Shown: positions 61,040 through 61,088 of the stretch, piece after piece | Position numbering within the stretch: the first letter of the stretch is position 1 | How the letters are laid out: the number at the start of each line of letters is the position of its first letter | Assembly (NCBI GenBank): GCA_902793405.1 | Contig: CADBDH010000014.1 | Span: forward strand, 1 to 61,088 | Reading direction: 5' to 3' | Length of the DNA stretch: 61,088 nt | Origin: an uncultured Bacteroidales bacterium | GTDB lineage: Bacteria; Bacteroidota; Bacteroidia; Bacteroidales; Muribaculaceae | The notes under the pieces: generated by a model | Database searches by the model: none | Told to the model about the DNA's origin: nothing | The model's input: the letters and a program-made list of their open reading frames with translations, nothing else | Position numbers and translations under genes: made by a program

Positions 61040-61088
61040 ATGAAGAAATTATTAGTTATTTCATCCCTGCCGCCAGCGGCATTTGCGT
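61040..61088 (+). CDS. Start of a secreted protein, cut by the window end
   Basis: An ATG at 61040 opens MKKLLVISSLPPAAFA, a signal-peptide-like start with 16 codons before the edge. It lies 97 bases after the DUF3244 gene. Nothing can be said of the rest. Confidence 0.55.
   Translation, partial: MKKLLVISSLPPAAFA

Overview
The window looks like a chromosomal segment of a Bacteroidales bacterium, probably Muribaculaceae or Prevotellaceae (inference). The signs are SusD-like proteins, a viroplasmin-type RNase H, DUF3667, a GntR/ABC module, surface proteins ending in type IX-like or dockerin-like modules, and many promoters of the Bacteroidetes type (TTG or TTTG, 19-21 bases, then TAnnTTTG). 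Coding DNA is fairly GC-rich and intergenic DNA AT-rich. I saw no rRNA, tRNA, CRISPR array, prophage or intact insertion sequence.

Layout. 1-6.6 kb: a minus-strand rnhA, unknown gene and radical SAM operon, then mutS and a U32 peptidase-family gene. 6.6-12.6 kb: two tandem SusD-like genes, each with an N-terminal dockerin module, no lipobox and no SusC partner. 12.8-20.5 kb: glgB, a zinc metallopeptidase, a phosphoethanolamine-transferase-like protein, pgeF, and recF-DUF721-thioesterase. 20.5-27.7 kb: DUF3667, a secreted protein, an operon of SIS-domain isomerase, degenerate PfkB protein, TPR-GDPD fusion and ribH, then a GYF/CD225 membrane protein. 27.9-35.3 kb: large surface proteins, two sharing an N-terminal repeat region but with different C-terminal modules, plus a Cthe_2159-like beta-helix protein and a small dockerin protein. 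35.6-38.6 kb: an ABC transporter with a GntR regulator and palindromic operator, then small membrane proteins. 38.6-46.1 kb: two tandem M16 peptidases and an alpha/beta hydrolase. 46.4-52.5 kb: a NatAB-type exporter, dtd, pdxJ and exbB-exbD-tonB. 52.6-61.1 kb: a LytS/LytT-type two-component pair, pheT, yebC, a TPR-HTH lipoprotein, a DUF3244 protein and the start of one more secreted protein.

How it fits together. Most genes are housekeeping or envelope functions. The distinctive theme is a set of four secreted proteins with the same double calcium-loop dockerin-like module, attached to SusD folds (N-terminal), to an Ig-like repeat protein (C-terminal), or on a small protein beside a beta-helix carbohydrate-binding candidate. 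No cohesin or SusC is visible, so their docking partner must lie elsewhere or they work in another way.

The intergenic DNA is also unusual. It has strictly 7-periodic CTA-containing arrays placed just before start codons, several families of long palindromes, an 83-bp tandem repeat carrying the pheT promoter, and two copies of a spacing-conserved motif resembling an ECF-sigma promoter.
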